This document shows, piece after piece, positions 1 through 6,101 of a stretch of 8,140 bases of DNA. The position numbers and the translations under genes are program-made. Each line of letters starts with the position of its first letter. Position 1 is the first letter of the stretch. The stretch is from Bacteroidales bacterium (lineage in GTDB: Bacteria; Bacteroidota; Bacteroidia; Bacteroidales; UBA932). The DNA lies in contig JAFNUQ010000129.1 in the NCBI GenBank assembly GCA_017383945.1, positions 1 through 8,140 of the forward strand, read 5' to 3'. The notes under the pieces are model-generated. The model did no database searches. It was not told the origin of the DNA and saw only the letters and a program-made list of their open reading frames with translations.

Positions 1-770
1 ACACGATTCCTTTTCTTGAGGGACTTGAAAAGGCCGGATCCTGCATTGATGTTCTGTCTTTGGGTAAGCTCAAGACAATGTGTGATACTCTGCGCAAGGT
101 GCTTCATTTCTTCTCCAGCATCAAGGACGGAGTATACCCTCATCTGAAGAAGCTGGCTTCTCCGATCAACTCTTACCCCGAAGTTCTCCGACGCATTGAG
201 AGTATTCTTGATAAATATGGAGACATCAAGGACTCTGCCTCAGACGAACTGCAACACATCCGCACAATGCTGCGCAACAAAGAGGCGAGCATCTCCAAGA
301 AAGCTGCTGCTATACTTCGCAAGGCTCAAGAAGATGGCCTCGTAGATGCAGATGCCAGCGTTAATGTGCGCGACGGAAAGTTCCTCATCCCTGTAGGAGC
401 ATCTTCAAAGCGCAAGCTGCCCGGATTTGTCTACGGAGAATCCTCAACAGGAAAGACACTCTTTATCGAGCCAGCGGAGATTATTGAGCTGGAAAACGAA
501 ATCCAGACTCTGCGGTACGAAGAAGAGCGCGAGATACAGAAGATCCTCTTTGACTTTACCGAATTCCTGAGACCATACATCCCGGAGCTCCTGCAATGCG
601 CAGAATTCCTTGGCGAGATAGACTTCCTGATGGCCAAAGCTCAGACAGCTCTTGAATACATCTCCGGAATGCCTATCATCTCCGAGGACGACAACCTCTA
701 CCTGCGCAAGGCAAGGCATCCTCTGTTGGAAAGGCTCTCAAGAGCGACGGAAGAGAGATTGTCCCGTTGA
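1..770 (+). CDS. mutS2: MutS2, N-terminal part (5' truncated by window, ends in frameshift)
   Basis: The reading frame is open from the first complete codon at position 3, so the gene starts upstream of the window; the TTG at 60 is an internal Leu codon, not a start. The visible protein covers the MutS core/lever and clamp regions of MutS2: a helical segment ending in LHFFSS, then the VRDGKFLIPV and GESSTGKTLFIEP blocks typical of MutS2, and the ARHPLLE block (about 711-731) that normally leads into the ATPase domain. After ARHPLLE the frame continues for about 13 unrelated residues and stops at 768-770. The expected continuation (ALKSDGREIVPL) is encoded one frame over from 734. MutS2 is a homodimeric ATPase that in different bacteria suppresses recombination or splits collided ribosomes. 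Without the downstream part this product would lack the Walker motifs and the Smr domain. The family assignment is secure; whether the break is real is not known. Confidence 0.85.
   Translation, partial: TIPFLEGLEKAGSCIDVLSLGKLKTMCDTLRKVLHFFSSIKDGVYPHLKKLASPINSYPEVLRRIESILDKYGDIKDSASDELQHIRTMLRNKEASISKKAAAILRKAQEDGLVDADASVNVRDGKFLIPVGASSKRKLPGFVYGESSTGKTLFIEPAEIIELENEIQTLRYEEEREIQKILFDFTEFLRPYIPELLQCAEFLGEIDFLMAKAQTALEYISGMPIISEDDNLYLRKARHPLLERLSRATEERLSR
729..736 (+). other. Apparent one-base deletion (frameshift) inside mutS2
   Basis: Reading GAA AGG CTC keeps the N-terminal frame, which dies at 770. Stepping back one base gives GCT CTC AAG AGC from 734, which reads into the conserved MutS2 sequence. 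One extra A or G in the GAAAGG run (giving Lys or Arg followed by Ala-Leu-Lys) would restore a single open frame. The run of three A and two G makes an indel plausible, either as a sequencing or assembly error or as a recent mutation. The heptamer here does not fit the X XXY YYZ pattern of a programmed -1 shift. Confidence 0.85.
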
Positions 771-2260
771 CAATTACGCTCAGCACACAGAAGCGCATCC
801 TGCTCATCTCTGGACCAAATGCCGGAGGTAAATCGGTGTGCCTCAAGACCGTCGGACTCTTGCAATATATGTTTCAGTGGGGCATGCTCATACCGACCTC
901 AGAAACTTCGGAACTTCCGATCTTTGAAAATATCATAGTCAGCATCGGCGACAACCAGAATATTGAAAACGACTTGAGTACATACAGTTCTTTCCTTGTT
1001 GATATGAGGGAGGTTCTTCACAAGTCTTCTGAACGCACATTAGTGCTCATTGATGAATTTGGTTCGGGTACAGAGCCGACCGCCGGTGGCGCAATCGCGG
1101 AAGCCATCCTCAGCGAGATTGACAAACGAGGCGTATGGGGCGTGATCACCACGCATTACACCAACCTCAAGCTCTATGCAAGCTCTCAGGGCTCACACGT
1201 CGTCAACGGCGCAATGCTTTATGATTCTTCTAAGATCGAGCCCCTATTCAAGTTGGAAATCGGCCTCCCTGGAAATTCCTTTGCATTTGAGCTTGCTCGC
1301 AAAATGCGCTTGCCGGAAAGCATTGTAAAAGATGCAGAAAACAGGGCTGGCGAAGAGTTTGTGGGCATTGAGAAGAACCTGCGCCGCATTGTGCGGAGCC
1401 GCCGTTCGCTTGACGAGAAGCTGCAGAAAGTCAAGCACAGCGACAAGATGCTCACCGGCCTGACCGAGCAGTATCAGAAGGAGCTGGAGGAGATAAAGGA
1501 GCAGAAGGAAAAGATACTCGCTGATGCCCAGAAAGAAGCAGCTCAGATTATCAAGGGAGCAGGCAAACAGGTAGAAAAGACGATTCGCGATATCAAGGAA
1601 GCCAATGCAGAAAAGGAGCAGACCAAGCAGGCACGCGAAGAGCTACAAGGCTTCCTCTCTGCAATTGAGAAAAAGAAAGTAAAGCAGCAGAAAAAGCACG
1701 ACCAATATATAGACCGCAAGCTTGAGCAGCTACAGAAACGCAACAAGGCTGCGGGCAAGCAGGAAAGCACGGAGGCAAAAGAGGCCAAGGCAGCTCCACT
1801 CAAAGTGGGAGAAAAAGTGCGCATCAAGGACAACGGAATGGTGGGCGAAGTGTCTAAGGTCAAGGGCAAGAGCATCACCATCATCATCGGAAACATCAGC
1901 AGCACGATGGATCCTTCTCGCGTAGAGCGAATCTCGTCTAACGAATTCAAGGAGGCCTCTCGCAATCCGGCAGCACGCCAGATCCAGAGACAGGACAGTG
2001 CCATCTCGGAACGCAAACTCAATTTCTCGCCAGAGCTGGACATCAGAGGCGAGCGACTTACCGATGCCTTGAATATTGTTATGCACTATATCGATGATGC
2101 TATTATGCTGAATATGAATAGTGTGCGCATCATCCACGGCAAGGGCTCCGGTGTGCTTAGAGAAGAAATTCAAAAATACCTACGAACTATACCAGGACTC
2201 AGTGTGAGCGACGAAGATATCAGAAACGGAGGCACAGGAGTCACCATTGTTAAACTATGA
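734..2260 (+). CDS. mutS2: MutS2, ATPase and Smr part (continues the same gene in a second frame)
   Basis: Homology to MutS2 resumes at 734 in the frame one base back from the N-terminal part. A gene caller would pick the TTG at 767, but that codon is an internal Leu of the VPLTITLS strand. The order of parts is: Walker A GPNAGGKS (812-835), Walker B with signature TLVLIDEFGSGTEP, the switch region ITTHYTNLK, a long K/E/Q-rich coiled coil (roughly 1370-1740), a KOW-like beta segment (KVGEKVRIKDNGMVGEV, about 1800-1860), and a C-terminal Smr domain with LDIRGER (the usual metal-site LDLR motif with one conservative change) and HGKGSGVLR. All ATPase motifs are intact, and no other frame break is visible. 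Joined to the upstream part it gives about 750 visible residues, which fits a MutS2 lacking only some 60-80 N-terminal residues. The stop overlaps the yraN start by 4 bases (ATGA). Confidence 0.88.
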   Translation, partial: ALKSDGREIVPLTITLSTQKRILLISGPNAGGKSVCLKTVGLLQYMFQWGMLIPTSETSELPIFENIIVSIGDNQNIENDLSTYSSFLVDMREVLHKSSERTLVLIDEFGSGTEPTAGGAIAEAILSEIDKRGVWGVITTHYTNLKLYASSQGSHVVNGAMLYDSSKIEPLFKLEIGLPGNSFAFELARKMRLPESIVKDAENRAGEEFVGIEKNLRRIVRSRRSLDEKLQKVKHSDKMLTGLTEQYQKELEEIKEQKEKILADAQKEAAQIIKGAGKQVEKTIRDIKEANAEKEQTKQAREELQGFLSAIEKKKVKQQKKHDQYIDRKLEQLQKRNKAAGKQESTEAKEAKAAPLKVGEKVRIKDNGMVGEVSKVKGKSITIIIGNISSTMDPSRVERISSNEFKEASRNPAARQIQRQDSAISERKLNFSPELDIRGERLTDALNIVMHYIDDAIMLNMNSVRIIHGKGSGVLREEIQKYLRTIPGLSVSDEDIRNGGTGVTIVKL

Positions 2261-2640
2261 CAGACTCAAAACAGACCATAGGAAAAATTGGAGAGGAAAA
2301 GGCCTGCTCGTATTTAGTTGAGCAGGGACACAGAATCATTGAAAGAAATTGGAGAAACTCTCATCTGGAACTGGATATCATCAGTCTTAAGGACAGAGAG
2401 CTGCATATTGTAGAGGTAAAGACCAGAAAAGCTCCGGCAATTGCAGAGCCGGAGGTAAATGTCACCCGCACCAAGCAGGCAAGGATGACCGCTGCAGCAA
2501 AAGCTTTTATAAACTCTGCAGAGCGCAGAAATCTGCCGGATGATCTGGATATCTTCTTTGACGTCGTGTCTATAGTTCTTGATGGCCCGGACTTTGAACT
2601 AAACTACTATCCACAAGCTTTTATACCTATTTATGTTTAA
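2257..2640 (+). CDS. yraN: YraN family protein (UPF0102), nuclease-like fold
   Basis: A 127-residue protein matching the YraN/UPF0102 family over its full length. Visible landmarks are the N-terminal IGKIGEEKACSYL helix (Glu13), the ERNWR segment, the acidic pair in LELD (Glu38, Asp40) and IVEVKTR (Glu53, Lys55). Together these form the PD-(D/E)xK-type nuclease core seen in this family. The family is widespread and often chromosomally conserved, but its substrate and cellular role are not settled; a role in DNA processing is inferred from the fold only. The ATG lies in an ATGA overlap with the mutS2 stop, consistent with translational coupling, and the 3' end overlaps manC by 8 bases. No signal peptide or membrane segment is visible. 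Length is normal for the family. Confidence 0.9.
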   Translation: MTDSKQTIGKIGEEKACSYLVEQGHRIIERNWRNSHLELDIISLKDRELHIVEVKTRKAPAIAEPEVNVTRTKQARMTAAAKAFINSAERRNLPDDLDIFFDVVSIVLDGPDFELNYYPQAFIPIYV

Positions 2641-3724
2641 TAACCACTTCTATTGTATAATCATGGCCGGCGGTATCGGATCAAGTTTCTGGCCCGTCAG
2701 CCGCGCCGATAAGCCCAAACAGTTCCTTGATTTTACTGAACAGGGAACTTCGTTTCTGCGCTTTACATATAACCGCATGAAAGCGGTCATTCCGGAAGAC
2801 AACATCCTGGTAGTGAGTTTGGCAAGATATAAAGAAGATATAAGGTCCCATCTGCCTGAGCTCAAGGAAGAAAATCTGCTTCTGGAACCATACAATAGAA
2901 ATACTGCTCCTTGTATTGCCTACGCCACCTATTCTATATTAAAGAGGGACCCACACGCTGTCACAGTAGTTACTCCCGCTGATCAGGTAATCAATAAGCA
3001 CGATATCTTCAACGAGACCTTGAGTAATGCCTTGGCCTACGCTGCCGGCACGGATGCCTTGATTGCCCTCGGTATTGTTCCGACAAAGGCAGATCCAAAC
3101 TTTGGATATATTCAGATGGCTTCACAACCACAAGGAGACTGTCCTGTGGCAGTCAAGACCTTTACTGAAAAGCCTGATCCGGAGATTGCCAGAATCTTTC
3201 TGGAGACCGGCGAATTCCTGTGGAATAGCGGCATCTACATCTGGAAGGCTGCAGAAATCAGAAAGGCTCTTGAACTCTATACGCCGGAAATCACCCGCCT
3301 CTGGAGAGGTTGGCAGGACAATCTGGGCACTGAGACAGAAAAAGCTTTCATCGAGCGCATTTACCCTGATATGCCAAGAATTTCTATCGACCAGGGCGTA
3401 ATGGAAAAGACCGACAAGGCTTGGGTATATCCGGCAAAATTCCGCTGGGCTGATATTGGAAACTGGGATTCATTTTATGATTATCTTGCACACCACGATG
3501 AGTGTGGAAACGCCAAGAACCAGATTACCAGAGGACTTGTTAAAGAATGTCACGATAACATCATATACTCAGGCAGAGGAGATAAACTTCTCGCTTTGCG
3601 CGGACTGGAGAATTTTATCGTCATCGATACAGACGATGTGCTCCTGATCTGCCCTCGCGACGAAGAAAAACTCAACGACTTCCTTTCCGAACTCGCTATG
3701 CCGCAATTTGAGGATTATAGATAA
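2633..3724 (+). CDS. manC: Mannose-1-phosphate guanylyltransferase (GDP-mannose pyrophosphorylase)
   Basis: A 363-residue cytoplasmic enzyme of the ManC/GMP nucleotidyltransferase family. It would make GDP-mannose from mannose 1-phosphate and GTP, the donor for mannose and (via GDP-fucose) fucose in surface glycans. Landmarks are the N-terminal nucleotide-binding loop IMAGGIGSSFWPVSR with PKQFLD (residues 10-33), EPYNRNTAPCIA, the metal-site PADQ (Asp117), FTEKPD, WNSGIYIWK, and the C-terminal WADIGNWDSFYDYL. It is the single-domain form without a fused phosphomannose isomerase. Two signature residues differ from the family norm: Ser18 where the loop normally has Arg, and Gln118 where PADH is usual. 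The ATG at 2633 overlaps yraN by 8 bases; the only nearby alternative, 2663, would remove part of the nucleotide-binding strand. Family is sure; activity is less so because of Ser18. Confidence 0.9.
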   Translation: MFNNHFYCIIMAGGIGSSFWPVSRADKPKQFLDFTEQGTSFLRFTYNRMKAVIPEDNILVVSLARYKEDIRSHLPELKEENLLLEPYNRNTAPCIAYATYSILKRDPHAVTVVTPADQVINKHDIFNETLSNALAYAAGTDALIALGIVPTKADPNFGYIQMASQPQGDCPVAVKTFTEKPDPEIARIFLETGEFLWNSGIYIWKAAEIRKALELYTPEITRLWRGWQDNLGTETEKAFIERIYPDMPRISIDQGVMEKTDKAWVYPAKFRWADIGNWDSFYDYLAHHDECGNAKNQITRGLVKECHDNIIYSGRGDKLLALRGLENFIVIDTDDVLLICPRDEEKLNDFLSELAMPQFEDYR

Positions 3725-3725
3725 T

Positions 3726-4883
3726 ATGGATTATAAGAATTACTTTTCTGAAGATGTGTTCTCTTTTATGAGGTCTCCGGTAAGGGAGATATTCAAAAAG
3801 GTGGATCTCAATGCGATATATTCGTTTGCGGGTGGTTACCCTGATGCCAGAACCTTTCCTCTGGAGGACATCAAGGCAATCAGCTCACTAGTAATAGATA
3901 AATATGGTGCAAAGGCTTTTCAATATGGTGCAACTCAGGGAGTGCCGGAACTGAGAAAAGCCCTCTCTGAGCGATATGGTGTGCCCGTGGACAATATCCA
4001 GATTACAACCTCATCGCAGCAAGGCATTGATGTGTGCACCCGTATCCTGATTGATCCGGGCGATGTTATCCTCACACCCAATCCCAGCTATCTTGGAGCC
4101 ATCCAGTCGTTTAAGTCATACCGTGCCGACATCGTCGGACTTCAGGGTTTTGACGAAGAGAGCGCCGGCGTAGATCCTCAGACTCTCGCTAAGGCAAAGT
4201 TCTGTTATGTAATCCCGGATTTCCAGAATCCAAGCGGAGAAACTATGACTCTTGAGCAGAGAAAGAACCTCTGCGAGATGGCCAGAAAGTATAACTTCAT
4301 CATAATTGAAGACAGTCCATATCGTGAACTCCGTTATAGCGGAGAGCCGGTAGAAACCATTTATTCCATCGCTCCAGAACGCACGCTTCACCTTGGAAGC
4401 TTCTCAAAGATTTTTGCACCGGGATTCCGCTTGGGATGGATTATCGGACCTGAGGCCCTCCTGGAGCAGATCTATATCTGCAAACAGTCACTTGACCTCT
4501 GCCCTCCAATTATGGACCAATATATGGCGGCAGAATTCATCAGCAGCGGGGCTCTTGACAGAAACCTCAAAGAAAGCATCCGCCTCTACAGGCACAAGCG
4601 CGATTTAATGCTCTCTTTGCTGGAGAAATATATGCCGGAGGGCGTCAGCTGGACCTACCCAGAAGGAGGATTGTTCTTGTTTGCCACCCTCCCTGAAGGC
4701 TTTGATACAATCGCTCTCTATGATAGCGCTCTAGATGCCGGCGTTGCATATGTTGCCGGTTCGTTTTTCTATACAGATTCATCTCACCGCAATACAATGC
4801 GCCTCAACTTCTCATTTGTTGCAGAAGAGAGGATGGAAGCGGGCATAAAAATTCTTGCCGATGTCATCAGTAAAGCTTTATAA
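3726..4883 (+). CDS. PLP-dependent aminotransferase, LysN/2-aminoadipate type; candidate DapC
   Basis: A 385-residue fold-type-I (class I/II) aminotransferase. Visible cofactor-site features are QYGATQG near residue 66, the Asn of FQNPSG (Asn168), Asp196 and Tyr199 in IIEDSPYR, the Schiff-base lysine in GSFSKIFAPGFRLGW (Lys228) with Arg235, and the carboxylate-binding Arg in NTMRLNFS (Arg359). The opening (MRSPVREIFKKV, then IYSFAGGYPD) resembles 2-aminoadipate/LysN aminotransferases and the catalytic half of MocR regulators; there is no DNA-binding domain. I chose the ATG at 3726, one base after the manC stop, with a GAGGA at 3710-3714; an in-frame TTG at 3708 lies inside manC and adds only six residues. 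The 3' end overlaps dapF by 23 bases. Because of dapF and the nearby dapBAD genes, the likely substrate is N-succinyl-2-amino-6-oxopimelate, but this is inference; an aromatic or aminoadipate aminotransferase remains possible. Confidence 0.85.
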   Translation: MDYKNYFSEDVFSFMRSPVREIFKKVDLNAIYSFAGGYPDARTFPLEDIKAISSLVIDKYGAKAFQYGATQGVPELRKALSERYGVPVDNIQITTSSQQGIDVCTRILIDPGDVILTPNPSYLGAIQSFKSYRADIVGLQGFDEESAGVDPQTLAKAKFCYVIPDFQNPSGETMTLEQRKNLCEMARKYNFIIIEDSPYRELRYSGEPVETIYSIAPERTLHLGSFSKIFAPGFRLGWIIGPEALLEQIYICKQSLDLCPPIMDQYMAAEFISSGALDRNLKESIRLYRHKRDLMLSLLEKYMPEGVSWTYPEGGLFLFATLPEGFDTIALYDSALDAGVAYVAGSFFYTDSSHRNTMRLNFSFVAEERMEAGIKILADVISKAL

Positions 4884-5694
4884 ATATTCCGGAGCGGGCA
4901 ACGACTTCGTCCTGATTGATGGACGTTCTCTTGACGCCGCTACTCTTGCACACTATCGCAGTTCTGAAACTATATCCAATCTCTGCGATAGACACTCCGG
5001 TTTTCTTGCTGCCGATGGCCGCATAGGTGCCGATGGCCTGATGATACTCGGTCAGAAGGAGGGGCTTGATTTTGTGATGGAATATTACAATTCCGATGGC
5101 AGTGGCGGGATGATGTGCGGCAACGGAGGCCGCTGCATCACTGCATTTGCCTTTGATATGGGCATACGTCCTGCTGGAGACCATTTCCGCTTTGAGGCAG
5201 CTGACGGTCTGCATTCGGCAGAGATCCTACGCGGCAAAGGAACTCGCAAAATCGTGCGCATCGGGATGATTGATGCCTTTGGCCTGCGCAAATTGCTGGG
5301 CGGCTACTTCCTCAACACCGGCACCCGCCATTTTGTGCTCTTCTGCCCTGATGTGGAGGCGGTCGAGATAGATAAGCAAGGACCCGAGCTCAGATGGAAT
5401 GCCGAATTTGCGCCAGAAGGCGCCAATGTAAACTTTGTCACCGCGTTGAGCGACGGCACGCTCAAAGTCCGAACATTTGAAAAGGGCGTTGAAGCAGAGA
5501 CTCTTGCTTGTGGCACAGGACTCACCGCCTCGGCTATTGCAGCGCATATTGCGGGCATCCCTGCGACAAAAAAAGACGGACAGAGAGTTTCTTATCAACT
5601 CCATGCCCGTCAAGATGATCTTTCTGTTGATTTCATCCCTGCAGACCCTGCTACTGAGGTTTTCCTCACAGGTCCGGCAGAGCAAATCATTTAA
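4861..5694 (+). CDS. dapF: Diaminopimelate epimerase
   Basis: A 277-residue PLP-independent epimerase converting LL- to meso-diaminopimelate, the substrate for peptidoglycan cross-links and for lysine synthesis. It has the two halves of the DapF fold with the catalytic cysteine pair: Cys86 in MCGNGGRC and Cys217 in LACGTG. GAGNDF (Asn14) and YYNSDGS are also present. The start is the ATG at 4861, giving the usual short lead before KLYKYSGAGNDF; a TTG two codons upstream (4855) is less likely. Three departures from the family are visible. About seven extra residues (SGFLAADGR region, residues 46-54) sit between CDRH and IGADGL and contain a short direct repeat. Lys208 stands where a substrate-binding Arg follows the Glu (FEKGVE, usually YERG). 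GTRHFV replaces the usual G-x-PH-x-V. The gene overlaps the aminotransferase by 23 bases and is the last gene of the plus-strand string. Confidence 0.92.
   Translation: MSSVKLYKYSGAGNDFVLIDGRSLDAATLAHYRSSETISNLCDRHSGFLAADGRIGADGLMILGQKEGLDFVMEYYNSDGSGGMMCGNGGRCITAFAFDMGIRPAGDHFRFEAADGLHSAEILRGKGTRKIVRIGMIDAFGLRKLLGGYFLNTGTRHFVLFCPDVEAVEIDKQGPELRWNAEFAPEGANVNFVTALSDGTLKVRTFEKGVEAETLACGTGLTASAIAAHIAGIPATKKDGQRVSYQLHARQDDLSVDFIPADPATEVFLTGPAEQII
5005..5040 (+). repeat. Imperfect 18-base tandem repeat inside dapF
   Basis: The 11-mer TGCCGATGGCC occurs at 5010-5020 and again at 5028-5038, an 18-base period equal to six codons. Aligning 5005-5022 with 5023-5040 gives 13 of 18 identical bases. In the protein it shows as ADGRIG followed by ADGLMI. 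It falls exactly where DapF has extra residues relative to the usual CDRHFGIGADGL, so the insertion may have arisen by slippage; that origin is inferred. Confidence 0.6.
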
Positions 5695-6093
5695 TTATCT
5701 GCGTTTCCAGGTCTGACTACGACCAAGAAGTCCTGCCTTATCAAGAGATCCTCTCAAGATGAGGTCGCCTGTCTTTGCGTCAATCTTTACAGTTCCGTAG
5801 TAGGTGTTACCGCTATCCGGATCGTATACTCTACCGCCCTGGAGAGCGCCTTTCTTGAACTCCATATCCTTGATGATCATTGTACCGATGAGGTTATCCT
5901 CACCTTCTACAAGCATCTCTACAAGCTTGCCGTAGTAAAGACCATTGTCAGCTTTGTATATCTCTACAACAGAAACAGCCTGGTTGGTCTTATCATCAAT
6001 AGTTGTCCATTTGCCAAGCATCTTTTCTACCTGAGCAGAAAGAGCGACAGATGTCGCAAGCATCACTACGATGCTGATAATCAATTTCTTCAT
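5695..6093 (-). CDS. Secreted DUF2147 family protein
   Basis: A 132-residue protein with a clear Sec signal peptide: MKK, a hydrophobic core, and a likely cleavage site after residue 20 (VALSA, then QVEKM). No lipobox cysteine is visible, so a soluble periplasmic or exported protein is expected. The mature part matches DUF2147: GKWTTIDD near the start, SVVEIYKADNGLYYGKL, GGRVYDPDSGNTYYGTV (residues 86-102), then LILRGSL and the family-ending GLLGRSQTWKRR. This family is predicted to form a small beta-sheet fold and has no established biochemical function. It is the last gene of the minus-strand string, 8 bases after the dapD stop, with an A/T-rich leader and no Shine-Dalgarno sequence. Its stop abuts the dapF stop of the opposite strand. 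The call to the family is good; any link to diaminopimelate metabolism is only by position. Confidence 0.85.
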   Translation of the reverse strand: MKKLIISIVVMLATSVALSAQVEKMLGKWTTIDDKTNQAVSVVEIYKADNGLYYGKLVEMLVEGEDNLIGTMIIKDMEFKKGALQGGRVYDPDSGNTYYGTVKIDAKTGDLILRGSLDKAGLLGRSQTWKRR

Positions 6094-6101
6094 ATTAATA
6101 A

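Noticed and set aside
728..736. Programmed -1 ribosomal frameshifting joining the two mutS2 frames
   Set aside because: The zero-frame heptamer is G GAA AGG, which does not fit X XXY YYZ. MutS2 is not known to need frameshifting, and a simple homopolymer indel explains the data.
1543..2173. Long minus-strand open frames (166 and 147 codons) opposite the coiled coil and Smr region of mutS2
   Set aside because: They mirror the biased codons of the K/E/Q-rich plus-strand gene, overlap each other, have Ser/Cys/Leu-rich or low-complexity translations and match no family I recognise.
3708..3725. TTG start giving a six-residue longer aminotransferase
   Set aside because: It lies inside manC, and the ATG at 3726 directly follows the manC stop and begins the conserved N-terminus.
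3726..4883. Assignment of the aminotransferase as DapL (LL-DAP aminotransferase)
   Set aside because: The N-terminal sequence lacks the DapL pattern and matches the LysN/2-aminoadipate type, and DapD in the window makes a DapL step unnecessary.
3726..4883. MocR-type transcription regulator
   Set aside because: There is no N-terminal winged-helix domain; the PLP-fold sequence begins within the first 20 residues.
5227..5685. 152-codon minus-strand open frame opposite dapF
   Set aside because: It lies entirely within a well-supported dapF and its translation shows no recognisable motif, so it is a shadow frame.
5676..5705. Possible bidirectional terminator at the convergent junction
   Set aside because: Only a five-base stem (GCAGA/TCTGC) with a loop of about 16 bases can be drawn, with no GC-rich extension, so it is too weak to call.
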